The notes under the pieces are model-generated. The model saw only the letters and a program-made list of their open reading frames with translations, had not been told where the DNA came from and made no database searches. The position numbers and the translations under genes are program-made. This document shows positions 48,207-60,900 of a stretch of 64,000 nt of DNA, in pieces (the stretch's first letter is position 1; each line of letters begins with the position of its first letter). This DNA is from Camillea tinctor (lineage: Eukaryota; Ascomycota; Sordariomycetes; Xylariales; Xylariaceae). The DNA lies in NCBI GenBank assembly GCA_022578605.1, contig MU394161.1:1-64000 (forward strand), in the 5' to 3' direction.

Positions 48207-50448
48207 ATGCGTCTGGCTGCTGCAATAATTGGCACGGTTACGTTGTATGCCGCAGCTACGCACGGTCAGAAACAAGTCCCACTTGTTGGTGGTGATCAAA
48301 AGCGCCGGCCGAACGTGGTCTTTGTCTTAACCGATGATCAGGATGTTCACCTCTCTTCACTGGACTATATGCCATTACTGAAGAAACACATTCTAGACGA
48401 GGGAACTTACTTTGACAAGCATTACTGCACCACAGCCGTGTGTTGTCCATCTAGAGTCACCCTTTGGACCGGCAAAGCATCTCATAATACCAATGTGACC
48501 AACGTTAATCCTCCATATGGTAAGTGATCATTCTCTAATAAGTAACCTATATTCGTTCTCTGAGCCCACATCTTAACTCGATAACTGCAGGTGGCTATCC
48601 CAAGTTTATAGCTGAGGGTTTCAATAATAACTATTTCCCGGTTTGGCTGCAACAAGCAGGATATAATACATATTACACGGGGAAGCTTTTCAACGCACAT
48701 ACAGTTAATAACTATAACTCCCCTCATCCTGGTGGTTATACAAGTTCGGTATGAACCAACACTAACCCTGCTGCCAAAATAATTCGGTGATCATTTTGAT
48801 TGACTCTTCACGCTAGGACTTCTTACTTGACCCTTACACCTATGACTACTTAAATAGCACTTTTCAACGGAATGGAGAACCACCACGGAGCTACGAGGGA
48901 CGATATGGTCCCGACGTGTTAGCCGAGAAGGCATATGGTCTACTTGATGAGGCGGTTCACGCCGCGAACAACCAACCTTTCTTCCTCACTGTCGCGCCAA
49001 TTGCGCCACACGCCAATGTTATCATGAAGGGTGACCCACAAGATGGCAGTCATGAAGTCGTCTTTACGGAGCCAATCTCGGCAAAGCGCCATCAGCATCT
49101 GTTTCCGAATGCCAAAGTCCCTAGATCATTGAACTTCAACCCCGACAAGGTAACATCTCTTTACTCTTCCAGGAGAAGGAAAAGTCCCTCCTCAGACATC
49201 CCTTAGCTGACCGCACTATCCCTCAGCCATCCGGCGCGAACTGGCTCCTCCAGCTGCCGCAGCAGAACGCCTCCGAGGTAGCCTACAACGACCACTTCTA
49301 CCGGCAGCGGCTGCGCGCGCTGCAGAGCGTCGACGAGCTCATCGAGGGCCTCGTCTCGCGGCTCGAGGCCTACGGCCTCCTCGACAACACGTACGTAGTG
49401 TTCAGCAGCGACAACGGGTTCCACATCGGCAACCACCGCCTGCCGCCGGGCAAGTCCTGCGGCTACGAGGAGGACACAAACGTCCCGCTCGCTGTGCGCG
49501 GGCCCGGCGTCGCGCGCAATTACACCGCCGACATCGTCACCACGCACACGGACCTGGCGCCGACGTTCTTCGAGCTCCTGGGCATCCCGCTGCGGGACGA
49601 CTTCGACGGCACCGCGATCCCGATGACGAGGGCTGACATCGAAGAGGCGGGCCGGGCGAGGCGGGAGCACGCCGGTATCGAGTACTGGGGCTTTGCGTTG
49701 GGTGAGGGGGAATTCAGTCGTACGTAACTAACCCCCTTTTCTGCCTCTCTCTTTCTTTACCTGGATCTCGAGAGTTCTCTCTGGGAAGAATGTTTTCTAA
49801 CGCGATGGCCATCTTTCTAGAAGTCCAAATCGAGCTTAACACCTACAAAGCGCTGCGCATCTCGGGGCCGGGGTACAGCCTTTACTATGCGGTGTGGTGC
49901 ACCAATGAGCGCGAGCTCTACGATATGACCGTACGTCTCGCCTTTCCCTCCTTTAAGCTGTTTTCCCTAGCCACTGCACCGCCCATATACAACTCAACCT
50001 ACTTCCTATCCACCATACAGCTAACCAAAACACACAGGCCGACCCGTACCAACTACACAACCTACTTCGTCCATCATCCCTTTCCAACTCCTCCTCTTCT
50101 TCCTCTTTCCCACTCCTCGCCGCGCACCCCCTCCCCAAGCTCCTCTCGCGCCTCGACGCGCTCCTCATGGTCCTCAAGTCCTGTAGAGGCGCGACGTGCC
50201 GGCGCCCCTGGGACCAGCTGCACCCCTCAGGCGGAGTCCACGCGCTGGAGGACGCGCTAGCGGCGGAGCACGATGCTCTGTACGAAGAAGCGGCGTTGCC
50301 GCGGGTGCGTTACGAGTTCTGCGCCAATGGGTACTTGCGAGAGGCGGAAGGGCCCATGTGGGAGGATAGGGAGGTGGTAGGAAGGGAGAGGAATAAGGGG
50401 AAGGGGGAGTATATGCGGGATGGGCTGAGGTGGGAGGATTGGGTGTAG
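48207..50448 (+). CDS. secreted arylsulfatase (formylglycine-dependent)
   Basis: Six exons (48207-48519, 48591-48748, 48817-49149, 49227-49719, 49821-49930, 50038-50448) give 605 residues, normal for fungal arylsulfatases. Residues 1-20 (MRLAAAIIGTVTLYAAATHG) form a signal peptide. VFVLTDDQD supplies the metal-binding Asp pair (D43/D44). The signature C-x-P-S-R is CCPSR at 79-83, so C79 would become formylglycine. Later motifs are YYTGKLFN, VFSSDNGFHIGNHRLPPGKS and HTDLAPTFFELLGIP. The C-terminal CTNERELYDMTADPYQLHN is typical of the family, and the last exon adds a Ser run and a Cys-containing tail. It should hydrolyse sulfate esters of phenols or carbohydrates outside the cell, often under sulfur limitation. 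Exon 4 is conspicuously GC-rich. The exon 4/5 join (GTACGT donor, residues around SQVQIE) is the least certain. Confidence 0.93.
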
Positions 50449-51492
50449 GGAGGTAAACCTAGGTTAGGAGGGTGAATTGAGAAAAAGAAAAAAAAAAATA
50501 GACGAATCCCTAGATGCCCAGGTTAGGTAAATATCTAGAGTATCTAGAAGTATATAGCAAATTCAGAATAGGGGTTCCACACAATAGTGGCAACGGCGAC
50601 ACTAAATTGAATAGTCACCTATCCCTCACCAAGCAAATCTCCTAGCTCTCCTACATAAATCCTCGAACCAATCGATCTCTACCTCTCCCCCAAGCCAATC
50701 ACCCTCCTCGTATCCCAGACAAAATCCATCCACTTGCATCCGTAGCGTCATTACGCAGCAGTCCACCCGCATTTCTCTTCTAAGTTTTAGTTATTCGTGT
50801 GAGTATATACCCCCCCTTCTCAACCAAAACATCCCGCCTAAGCAGCTGCCGCTGGTTCAAAACTACCCTAGAATCAATTTTTCGTCCACCTTTCCCGTGA
50901 GTTAGAGACGTCGGTAGTTAAGTTAGGTAGGTGAACATTTCCTCTCATACCTAGCTTGCGCTCCCCGCCTCCCCTTTTCCCCTCCCCCACCTTTCCGTCC
51001 GGACGGATCCAGGGTAGCCCGCCCGCCGGTCCACCAGCCGCCACCACGATGCTCTACGTCCGTTTCTCACTCCAGATTCATGGAGAAGGCAGATCGAATG
51101 AATGAGGCGTCTAGGCAATGATCATGAAAGGAGGGCAATGATGTGCTCGGTGTCCGACACTTTCTCATTCCATTTCTTATTTATATAATTATCTCATCGT
51201 GTGTATGAGTGGCGAGGGAAGGTTATGAATGGGTTTCCCTCTTATAGCTACCTACTTATTTACATAAAGATACAGCTAGTTCTGTCTAACTTTTTATCTA
51301 GGTGCTAGGTTATATAAACGAATCTTTCAAACTTTCACTAACCTCTGTTATCGGACTCACCCCTGCCGCCTCAACCCATTCCCATCAATCTCCCTCATAC
51401 TGGTATCCCCCCCCCCCTAGATTCACACCACCACCAAAACTATAACCTCTAAACCTCCCCAACCCCAAAAACCACAAAGAAAAGAAAAGAAA
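50449..51492. other. intergenic between sulfatase and CocE-type hydrolase
   Basis: 3' flank of the sulfatase followed by a C/T-rich upstream region of the hydrolase (runs of CCCC at about 51408-51418). No gene was seen. Confidence 0.45.
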
Positions 51493-53530
51493 ATGCCACC
51501 AGAAGTCCAAACGCCCCCGATCCGGGACATATCGTCCACCACCGACGACCCCTCAGCCAATCTGCGCTTCATGAAAAACGTCTCCATCCCCCTGCGTTCC
51601 TCCAGCCTCCCCATCCGCGCCAACATCTACCTTCCCTTATCCCCTTCCTCCCCCTCCCCTTCCTCCTCCTCCTCCTCTCCCACCCCCCGCTACCCCGTCC
51701 TCGTAACCTACGGACCCTACGGGAAAGACATCCCCTACTCGTCCTTCCACGCGCAGAGCTTCAACCAAGTCAACCCAGAGCACCAGAGCGCGTACTCGGC
51801 GTGGGAGACGCCGGACCCGGTGTACTGGACGGGGCGGGGGTACGCGGTGGTGCGGGCCGACGAGCGGGGGTTGGGGCAGAGCCCGGGGTTCCTGGACACC
51901 ATGAGCCGCGGGACGAGCGAGTGTTTCTGCGACGTGGTGGAGTGGTGCGCGGACCAGGCGTGGAGCACCGGCAAGGTCGGGCTCTTGGGCATATCGTATT
52001 ATGCTGGTACGCAGTGGCGCGTGGCGGCGAGGCGGCCGAGGGGGCTGGCGGCGATTATACCTTGGTGCGTTTACTTTCCTTTTTTTTTTTTTTTGGTTTT
52101 CTCATTCTTCCGGATGCCTTTGAAGTCTGAGTTACAAGTAAATGGTATATATAAGCTAATATCGTATCTACTCATAGGGAGGGCATGTCCGATTATTACC
52201 GTGATCGGTGTCGGCACGGGGGCATTCTGTCCGACAAGTTCATCTCCGTCTGGTGGAACCGCCAGGTGCTCGTCAACCAGTACGGGCGGGCGGGGAGATC
52301 GAAGCTGACCTTCCCGCCCGACGGGCCCGGAGCGCGCGGCCAAGAGGACACGATCGAGGGGGACCTGCCGGACGACGTGCTGGTCAAGAACCGGCAGGAT
52401 CAGACCATCGACAACGCCAAGCACCGATTCCGGGACGAGGACTACTACGCGAGCAAGGAGTTCCGCCTCGAGGACATCGAGGTGCCTCTTCTTAGCGTGG
52501 CGAACTGGGGCGGTATCCTGCTCCACCTCCGAGGCAATGTGGAGGGCTATACCCACGCCGGCTCGAAATACAAGTTTCTGCGTTTCATCACGGGTCGGCA
52601 CGACCTACCTTTCTATTACCACGACGAGGTCGAAATCCAGAGAAGTTTCCTCGATGCGTTCTTGAAGGGCGAAGACCGCACGGGTTGGACGGTGCCGGGT
52701 AAGGTGCCACCCGTGACGATAACGCTACGCAAGGGCGACGTTGGCTTCAACGATGCCGAGAAAGAAAAGGCTTATTTCAAGAGGGACGAGGCCGGTTGGC
52801 CAATCCCAAGAACCGAGTATACTAACTATTATCTCACCCCCGACCAGCATCTGGTGTCGAGCAAACAAGACTCCGAACCTAAACAAGTATCGTACCCGGC
52901 CCTCGGTACACTTGAAAACCCAAAAGCAGTACAATTCACGACACCTCCATTTGATGAGGAGACTGAAATCACCGGACACATAACCGCTCATCTAAACGTC
53001 TCTATGACGCCCGAAGAGGCCGCGGGGGAGAAGGACATTGACCTATTCCTAACGCTGAGGCATCTCGACACCAGCGGCAAAGAGATATTCTATACCGGAA
53101 CAGCGGGCGATCCCGTGCCGCTTTGTAAGGGTTGGCTGAGAGTCAGCATGCGAAAGGTTCACACCGAACATCCAAAGAATAGGCCGTGGCTGCCGTATCG
53201 AGAATACTTCTCGACTGATGTGCAGGAAGTCAAGCCCAGTGAAGTCTACGGCGTGGATGTGGAAATGTGGCCGACCAATGTTATCGTAGAAAGGGGCAAC
53301 AGAATCGTGTTCGAAGTCTCTAGTGGTGATACCCAAGGCTCTGGTATCTTCGAACACAACTCGGAGAGCGATCGGTGAGTTTCCCATTGGACAAAATTTT
53401 GGTAGACAAAACCATGCTGACACCGACGCTTACCTGCAGGCCACCTTCTAGATTCGCTGGACAGAATCATATCAACTTTGGGGGAGGACTGGAGAATTAC
53501 GTAACTTTACCAGTGATCTCACCCATCTAG
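51493..53530 (+). CDS. CocE/NonD-type alpha/beta hydrolase (X-Pro dipeptidyl-peptidase fold)
   Basis: Three exons (51493-52064, 52178-53374, 53440-53530) give 619 residues. The CocE/NonD (peptidase S15-like) fold is shown by RANIYLPL, the oxyanion strand VLVTYGPYGKD, GYAVVRADERGLGQSPG and the nucleophile elbow GLLGISYYAG with Ser168. The intron after PW restores IIPWEGMSDYYRD. Further family stretches are LLSVANWGG and RHDLPFYYHDEVEIQRSFLDAFLKG. The C-terminal beta jelly-roll begins near TEITGHITAHLNVS and ends ENYVTLPVI. There is no signal peptide, so it is probably cytosolic. Homologues hydrolyse acyl esters or amide-like bonds (cocaine, glutaryl-7-ACA, X-Pro); the substrate is unknown. A Ser/Pro-rich insertion at 50-65 is unusual and encoded by low-complexity CCT/TCC repeats. 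Confidence 0.9.
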
Positions 53531-54081
53531 TGGTAGATATTTGTGTGTGGTGTATTCGTACGCAACCTTTAAGAGAAATGAGGGGCGGGCCATCGCATCA
53601 ATAATTGAAGTTTGATTCGGGCCAAGATCCTGAGAATTTATGCAGTGAAATGTACTCATCATGTTAAATGAGAGCCGGCGTGCAACTGTAGCATAATCGT
53701 GAATGGTCCAACCTACGCGAGAATCCAAATCCTTAGATCACTAGGATGTACAGACCCATCCCTCTGCATCTGGGTGCGGTACTTGGGATCGGGACTGTCG
53801 GAGGTCTGGGGAAGCAAGGAAAACTGGGAGGGTCCAAAGTCCGAAGGAATAAGCCGGTGGGGGTGGGGATACTTTAAGGTGTGCGAGAACTATGTTCGGA
53901 TCTCACTCTTCTTACTATATATCCGTAGAGGGGAACTCTGTGGCGTTGAGCAGAGACGAACTGAAAACTAATATATGCTGAGAGACTTTATTGCCGAGTT
54001 GGTGGTCTTGTCGTCGTCCTTGTGCTTATCTTTGTCCTTGTGTAGTTCGTACAATTTGCCCTTCCAGATCAAGTCGCCAAC
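53531..54081. other. intergenic upstream of fumarylacetoacetase
   Basis: 3' flank of the hydrolase and promoter of the next gene. A GTC/CTT-rich tract at about 54001-54045 (GTCTTGTCGTCGTCCTTG) lies directly before the ATG and looks like a pyrimidine-rich leader. A plus-strand frame at 53699-53971 is not credible. Confidence 0.45.
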
Positions 54082-55401
54082 ATGAGTTATGCTGAGCACT
54101 TTTCTATCGCTAACATTCCCTACGGGATCGGCAGCGATGCTTCACATCCTAACAAAGCCGTCGTCACTCGATTGGAGGATAATGTTTTCTTCCTCGGAGA
54201 CCTTGGCCTAGACTGTAAGGCAAGCATTCAGTCAGCATTATCACAAGTAAGATACCCACGCTTTGGCGCTGTTTATGACCTGAGCGCTAAGTAACAGCCC
54301 ACTCTTAATGCTTTGGTCGCAGAAAGCAAAGACGATCTCAAGCAGCTACGAGCAGCTATCCAAAAAGCTTTATCCGACAAATCCATCGTAGATAAGCATG
54401 CAAAGAAACTCGACAACGTTGTGCTTCATATGCCAGTCGCTGTAGCTGGGTTCACGGATTACTCTTGTTCGAGAGAACACGGCGAGAACGCGAGCGAGGC
54501 CATCTTCGGAAAGCGGGTGAACGCCCCTTCTTTTCCCCATTACCCAATAGGCTACTCGGGAAGGCCATCGTCCATCGTGGTCTCTGGCACACCGATACGG
54601 AGACCTTGTGGGGTTTACAAAGTCGGCGAGGATGTGGAGTACGGTACGTGCAAAGCGTTGGACTATGAGCTTGAGATGGCGTGCGTCGTTGGGAAACCGA
54701 CCAAGATGGGCGAGCATGTCCCGGTCCAGGATGCCGACGAGCACATCTTTGGACTAGTCCTCCTCAATGACTGGAGCGGTAAGTGAATCCTCTCTCGATT
54801 CATTGATCTTTTACCTGGACCCCTGGACCTTGCTCATTCGGTTTCTTTTTTTTTGTCAATAGCACGAGATATCCAAGCCTTCGAGATGCTGCCCCTGGGG
54901 CCGATGAACGGCAAGAGCTTCGGCACCTCGATCTCACCGTGGGTGGTGACGCTGGAAGCACTGGAGCCTTTCAGGACAACTCGACCATCCCGAGAGATAG
55001 CCGTCACGTCTTTTCTCCAAGACACGAAGGAGAAGCCGGCCTACAACATCACGCTGCAGGCTGAATTGCTGAGCAATGGGAAAGCGACCAAGGTCTGCAC
55101 GTCCAACACCTCGTGGTTGTACTGGACAATCCGTGACTTGGTAGCGCAGCAGACGGTCAACGGCTGCAACATTAACTCGGGTGACCTGCTCGCCACAGGC
55201 ACCGTGTCTGGATGGGGTGACGACGAGCACGGTTGCTTTCTCGAGGCTACTAAGGGGGGCAAGGTTGAGTTTGAGTTGGTGGACGGACAGAAGAGGACGT
55301 ATCTGCAAGATGGTGATGGTCTGCGTCTGTCTGGCTTTGCCGGTGAAGGTGTTGGGTTTGGGGACTGTACGGGTTTTATAACCCCAGCACGTTCCTTGTA
55401 G
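54082..55401 (+). CDS. fumarylacetoacetase, last step of tyrosine/homogentisate breakdown
   Basis: Three exons (54082-54246, 54298-54778, 54863-55401) give 394 residues. That is shorter than the usual ~420-430 of fungal FahA because the N-terminal part is compact. All key positions are present: TDYSCSREH (D109 as metal ligand, H116 as catalytic His), LDYELEMA (E179 and E181), LLNDWSARDIQ (D213) and NGKSFGTSISPW (K233). The second intron splits WSARDIQ and must be spliced. The enzyme cleaves fumarylacetoacetate to fumarate and acetoacetate in the cytosol. The homogentisate dioxygenase and maleylacetoacetate isomerase genes that often cluster with it in fungi are not in this window. With its short N-terminus and GWG in place of the usual GPE-type loop, it may be a paralogue rather than the principal FahA. 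Confidence 0.93.
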
Positions 55402-56027
55402 CCTTGGGTAGTTGTAGAGGGGAAAGGAAAGGGAGAATATCTACAGATCCTCTTTCACTGTGTCTTTTTAACTCTACTAGTAACGCTTATAAGGAATTAT
55501 AGGTATATGCTGTAACTAGACTAGGATCACTACTGCAAAGTTGAACTTAAAAACGGGAGGAATTGGCGAATCAGAAGTTATAAGAAGTCTTGGCAGGATT
55601 TAAGGGTCCAAGTTCGAGGTACTTATGTCACCAAAGGCACGCGACTCATTCCCATTGGCTGCTCGAGTCCCCAGAATGACCAAGACTCAACTGACAGGGA
55701 TTAACCTTCGACTTGAGCTCCAATTGAACTGATTTGACCAGATTGCAACACAACTTTTTTTTTTTACTTGCCTATGTAGGTGACAGCGACCTTACCTGCC
55801 TACCTATTTACACTAAACCTTCCACCACTTTTACTACTTTAACCAACTTAAACCTAAATCTACTACTTTAATCCTTTTTCTCCTTCTTCTTCTTCTTCTC
55901 CTCCTCCTCCTCCTCTTCCCTCTTCCTTCTCCATCTTCTTTTTTTATTACCTTCTTTTCTTTTCTTTTTTCTTTTTTTCACCTTTCCCCATCCTTGTTCG
56001 GATTATTTCCAAAAAGTCGCTGTCACC
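55402..56027 (+). promoter_or_regulatory. TRAP-alpha upstream region with CT-rich leader
   Basis: After the 3' flank of the fumarylacetoacetase gene, 55860-55990 is almost pure pyrimidine (TTCTTCTTC then CTCCTCCTC, then TTTTCTTTT). It sits immediately before the TRAP-alpha ATG. Such tracts mark strong constitutive promoters in filamentous ascomycetes. Confidence 0.5.
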
Positions 56028-57019
56028 ATGGTGGCCTTGAAGTATTCTGCCCTTGTGGCTCTGGCTCTTCGTGTTGTCTCTGTATTTGCTGAAGCAGACT
56101 CGGTAAGTACATCACTATCATCACTACCATTACCATCACAAAGACTCTATACCTACCCAAACAAATCGATCGCTAACTAGTCCTGCCTCCAACTTACAGC
56201 CACTCGACGAGAATGCTGGGTCTCCCCCCGCTGTCGAACTGAACGCAGATATTGCCGTTTCCTTCCCCGAAGCCGATATCTTTGGCGTCAAGCTGGTCAA
56301 TGGTCGGCCCACCAAGGCGGTCGTAGAGGTGACCAACAACGAGGCAGGGCCTATTAACTTTGCTTTCCTCGGCGGCCAACTCCTGACTCTCAAGGACCTC
56401 GGCCCTGATGTGGATCCCTTGGCCGCCGTCGTTCGTAACTTGAGCACCGTCCGGTACGACGCGAGTATCCCGCCCGGCGAGACCCAGTTGATCCCCTACA
56501 GCTTCATTCTCGACATGCAACCTCAGGATATCCGCCTCCACCTGCTCGCCGTCATCATGAATGAAGAGAACCAGATCTTCCAGATCAACGTCGCCGACCA
56601 GGTTGTCAGTATCGTCGAGGCTCCCATCAACATCTTCGACCCCCAAATGTGAGTTGTCCTCTTTTTCCCCCCCTCCCTTATACCATAGTACCCTCTTCAA
56701 AAGGCAAAAAAAGCTAACGGCTATATCTCTCTTCTACAGCATCTTCCTGTATGCCTTCCTAACTGCTGCCTTCGGCGGTACCTGCTACTTCGTCTACAAG
56801 ACCTACATCGAGGCCCTCTTCCCCCAGGCCAAGCCCGCCAAGAAGGCCAGCAAGCCCATCGCCGAGAAGGAACCCCTCTCCGGTGGCGAGGGCACTGCCA
56901 GCGGTACCGACAAGGGCTACGACGAGAGCTGGATCCCCTCGGACCACCTGAACCGCCCCACTGCCCGGCGTGCCAAGAGCAGCGCCAGCAGCAAATCGAA
57001 GAGCAAGACTTCCGAGTAA
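56028..57019 (+). CDS. translocon-associated protein alpha subunit (Irc22/SSR1-like)
   Basis: Three exons (56028-56102, 56200-56648, 56740-57019) give 267 residues. The start ATG sits in a strong context (CACCATGGTG). Layout: signal peptide about 1-22 (VALALRVVSVFAEADS), a lumenal beta-sandwich domain containing LVNGRPTKAVVEVTNNE, SIPPGETQLIPYSF and DMQPQDIRLHLLAVI, one membrane helix at about 176-196 (FLYAFLTAAFGGTCYFVYK), and a basic cytosolic tail rich in Lys and Ser. This is the fungal TRAP-alpha/Irc22 family, an ER membrane protein that associates with the Sec61 channel during translocation. The gene is convergent with the DEAH helicase gene. The function is inferred from the family; fungi lack most other TRAP subunits. 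Confidence 0.9.
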
Positions 57020-57956
57020 AAAAGACCAACCTGAAGTCTAGACCACCACTTCGAAACTTCAGTGGGGGAGGCTTAGTGTCCCATGTGTATAAGGATAAAG
57101 CGAGATGAATATTATTTTAATTTTGTTTTATCATAGCATTTCTGGTCGGTGAAAAAAAAGATAAAAAGAAAAGAATCTGGGAAGAGGAAAGAATGGGAAA
57201 AGGGGGAAAAGGGCAAAAGAGCGAATCCCTGTATATCTGGCCATAATTATACAAGTTCGGCCTGCTACTGTATTGAATATACGAACCCTATAATATTGTG
57301 AATGACCGCACAAAATAAGAGAAAAGGGAATTACTCGTTCGAAGCCTTGTTAGGTATGCTGTACACTGTTCTGGTGAAGAAATTATGATTAGTCGGTGGT
57401 ATGCTTAGCGAGAATCGGAAGCTTAAATAGTAGTCGTGTTTCTACTGTCATGAATAAACCGGTAGTTGTTTGGAGCAGTGCAGTAGTAATTCCTCGTTAA
57501 AAGGGGTGGTGATGTTGGATTAAGGGGAGTGGACTCGGAGACCTCATAGGAGAAAACTTAGTTTTCACACACAGGCATGTCACACTATATAAGACCTACG
57601 AACATAATCAGTAAGACAGGTAGGCAGGTCGATAACATAGCGACATCACACTGCAGTCAATATAACGAGTAACTACGAAGTACCAGTCAAGCGCGATAAT
57701 ATAACGAGCGTGTATTCTTTTTTTCCATTCTCAAACCGAACCTCCCCCCTTTCCTCTCGTTTCCCTTCTCAACTAACATGTGTCTATCTATCCTATCTTA
57801 TGTATGCTCATTTCACGTCCAGTTATAGCTTAGTTTAGGCCCTTAGGAGGAGCATTTGCTTTTTAGTTCTGGACGCGTAGGGCATATACGTCTCTCTCTC
57901 CCAGAACCCCTCATTCGGGGGGATCCGGGAAGAAGAAAAAAAAAGACGTATACACC
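57020..57956. other. convergent 3' intergenic region
   Basis: Shared 3' region of the TRAP-alpha (+) and helicase (-) genes. There are purine runs at 57150-57220 and no credible open frame. Confidence 0.5.
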
Positions 57957-60900
57957 CTACGCGTCCAAACCATCGAGCTCGATGAGTTTCGTCACGGTCC
58001 GGATGACCTCGCTCTGCCTCACGTCGGCGTGCGGGTTGTTCACCTTGGTCGCGATGATGTTGTCCACCATGCCCCTGAGTCGCGACACGAGGACGCCGAT
58101 GCGGGCCCAGCCGCGGAGTCTTTTTGAAACAAACGGGGGGCCGTTCGTTAGTCGGGGTTGGTTTTTAAGGGGGGTGTAAGAGATGAAGGGAGGGATGCAA
58201 ATAAGGGGAATAAGGGATAAGGGGAAAAGGGAAAAGGGAAAACATACCGTAGCCAACCATCTACTACTAATCCTCTACCCATGGTATCCAGCTCGATAGT
58301 CCCCGAGAAAAGGAGCAGCGTGAAAGCATTAAACGCTATACCACCAAAGTTGAAATCAGCCCATCTAGAATCCAATAAAAAAAGAGGGGGGGGGGGGGGG
58401 AAGAGGGGGGGGGGCTATAGTAAAAAAGAATCTTACGCGTGAGATCCCGCACGAACACCTTGCTCGTAGAGATCATGCTAAAGTACGACACGAACGCGGC
58501 GCCGCCGGTGAAGCCCTGGCTGTCGAACAGGGTGCTGCTGGGGTGTATGAAGACGCGGCCGTGGTCGCGCGTGTAGTAGCGTATGGTGCGGGCCTCGGGG
58601 TCGAGCTCGACGGCGCCCGACACCGACGTGGCGAACTTCTTGTCGGGCAGCTGGATGCGGGCGATCTGGGGGGCGAACGCGGACGCCGTGAGCGCGCGGA
58701 TCAGCGGCATAGAAGCAGCTTCTGACGAGGAAGAGGAGGAAGAGTTGGTTACTATGCCGATCTCGCCCAGGGCCGAGTAGTACTGCGCCCGCGTCGCGGA
58801 GATGTCCGAGAGCGTCTGGTAGGAGAGGAAGTTGTCATCGCAGAAGCCGCGGACGTGCCGCTGCGGCGCGCCCTCCTCCGCCAGCGCGCTCCACTGCTGG
58901 AACGCCCGTAGGTCCGTCAACAGGTCGCCGTCGCCGCGCGAGAACCGCATGCGCGCCTCCTTGGCTAGGTCGCGCTTGTCCGGGGGTGAGAGGAACGGGC
59001 TCTTGGTGCTCAGGATCGCCGCGATGGTGATGCTCTCGTCCAGGCACCCGAAGATGGCCCCGTATACCATGAGCTTTCCGCACCGGAGATCGGCCGGGAT
59101 CATGGCGAGCTGCTGTCCGAGCGCGGTCAGCTCGTCGCCGTCAAGGGCGCCCATGCGCTGGAGCATGGTGATGGCATTCTCGACGGCGGCATCGGCCGGC
59201 GGCGTCGGTGTCCTTGCTAGGAAGCCGCTGATGTCTCTGGTACCCATGGCCCGGACCGACAGACAGAGTTGCTCGAGAGGCACGCGGCGGATTTCGGGTT
59301 CTGGACGCTCTGCCATGCGGGCCTCGAGGCTCTTAGTGTACAGCTTGTAGCACTTTCCAGCTTGCACACGACCAGCACGTCCTCGTCTCTGTTTACAAGC
59401 AGCAAGGGAAGCCCATGTTTCCTCCAGCTTGCGCATATTGTTCTGAGGGTCGAAACTCGTCTCCTTTACCCTACCCGTGTCGATGACAGCAACGATATCA
59501 TCAATTGTAATGGATGTCTCTGCTACGTTGGTGGCGACGACCACCTTTCGCTTTCCAGGCGGTGCGCTTGAGAACACCCGTCTCTGTTCTCGTGTATCCA
59601 AGGAGGCATGGAGAGGCAACACGTGCAGTGATGTAACAGCTTTAAGCTGATTGACCGTCCGACTAATCTCAGCAACACCGGGCAAGAATATAAGAATGCC
59701 TCCTTTCTCTTTGCTATAGCTCAAGTCATAATCAATAGCCTTGGTTGTTTCTACCAATAAGTTGTAGTTGATGCGAGCGCCTAGCCTCTGGATAGTCTTG
59801 TTAATCGGATCTTGTGCGGCAGATGTCCTATCATTAGCATTCTCAGAATCGAAGAAACTGTCATCACGGAAATCTCGAGGGCCATGATCATCGATTCTGA
59901 AGTTGGTCATGCCAATGATATTGTCGAGGTAGTAATCATCGACTGGATACGTTCGACCAGCAATCTCAACCATCCCAACACCTAATCCTTCGGAGGTAAA
60001 GTAGTTTCTGAAGGTTGCAGCGTCCAGAGTAGCACTCATAAGCACAAGCTTGAGGTCCTTTCTCTGTTTTAATACATCACGAATGATGCTCAAGAGAAAG
60101 TCGGTATCAAGACTACGCTCGTGAACCTCATCAATGACGACATGGCTGACATCGGCAAGAGAGGCAACCACATCTTCAGTCTTGCCGCCCGAGGTCTGAA
60201 GGCGTCGCAGCAATACACCGGTGGTCACAAAGGTGATCTTGGTATTGGGACCTGCTTTATGCTCTCCACGGATGGAGTAACCAACTTCCCTGCCGAGTTG
60301 CGAGCAACGTTCTTCACTCACTCTATCTGCGAGTCCAAGTGCCGAAATCCTACGAGGTTGCGTGCAAATAATGCTCGTGGCATGGCCAAGCCCCTTGCTG
60401 TAGAGGTCGTCGAGGATGAATTGGACTGACTGTGTCGACTTTCCGGAACCTGTTTCACCAGCGATGATAGTAACCTGGTTTTGCAAGACAGTCTTGACCA
60501 CTAGATCTCTTACCTGCCAGGCAGGTAGTCTTTGGCGCTGAGCGATCATCTTCTTCAAAGCCGGATCTTCTTGCCGTCTTAGCCATTCCTCCTTACTCCT
60601 ATTGTCAATGCCTCGAGGCAGGGCCTTTGGATGCCGAGCTTGCCTCCTTGCCGCAGACATGATGCTTCGTACCTCTGCAGCAGTTGACGCAACTCCGGAT
60701 ATTTCGCGCAGTTTCCCAGGTTGTTCGATAATCCCATTGATATTTTGCTGGATCCAGTCAACCGCAAAGTATATTCTCATAGGCTCTTCGCTTAGAGATT
60801 CATTGAGGTAGGCGAGCGTTTTCTTGACCACGCTAAGCTTGATATACGATGGCAGGTCTGCCACCACGGACACAATGAGTTCTGCTGGGTATCGAGGCGA

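Noticed and set aside
49203..49670. 155-codon minus-strand frame
   Set aside because: It is antisense to sulfatase exon 4 and is kept open by high GC; it encodes Val/Glu/Arg-rich nonsense.
52071..52601. 176-codon minus-strand frame with a Lys-run end
   Set aside because: Antisense to hydrolase exon 2; the Lys run is the complement of the T-rich intron.
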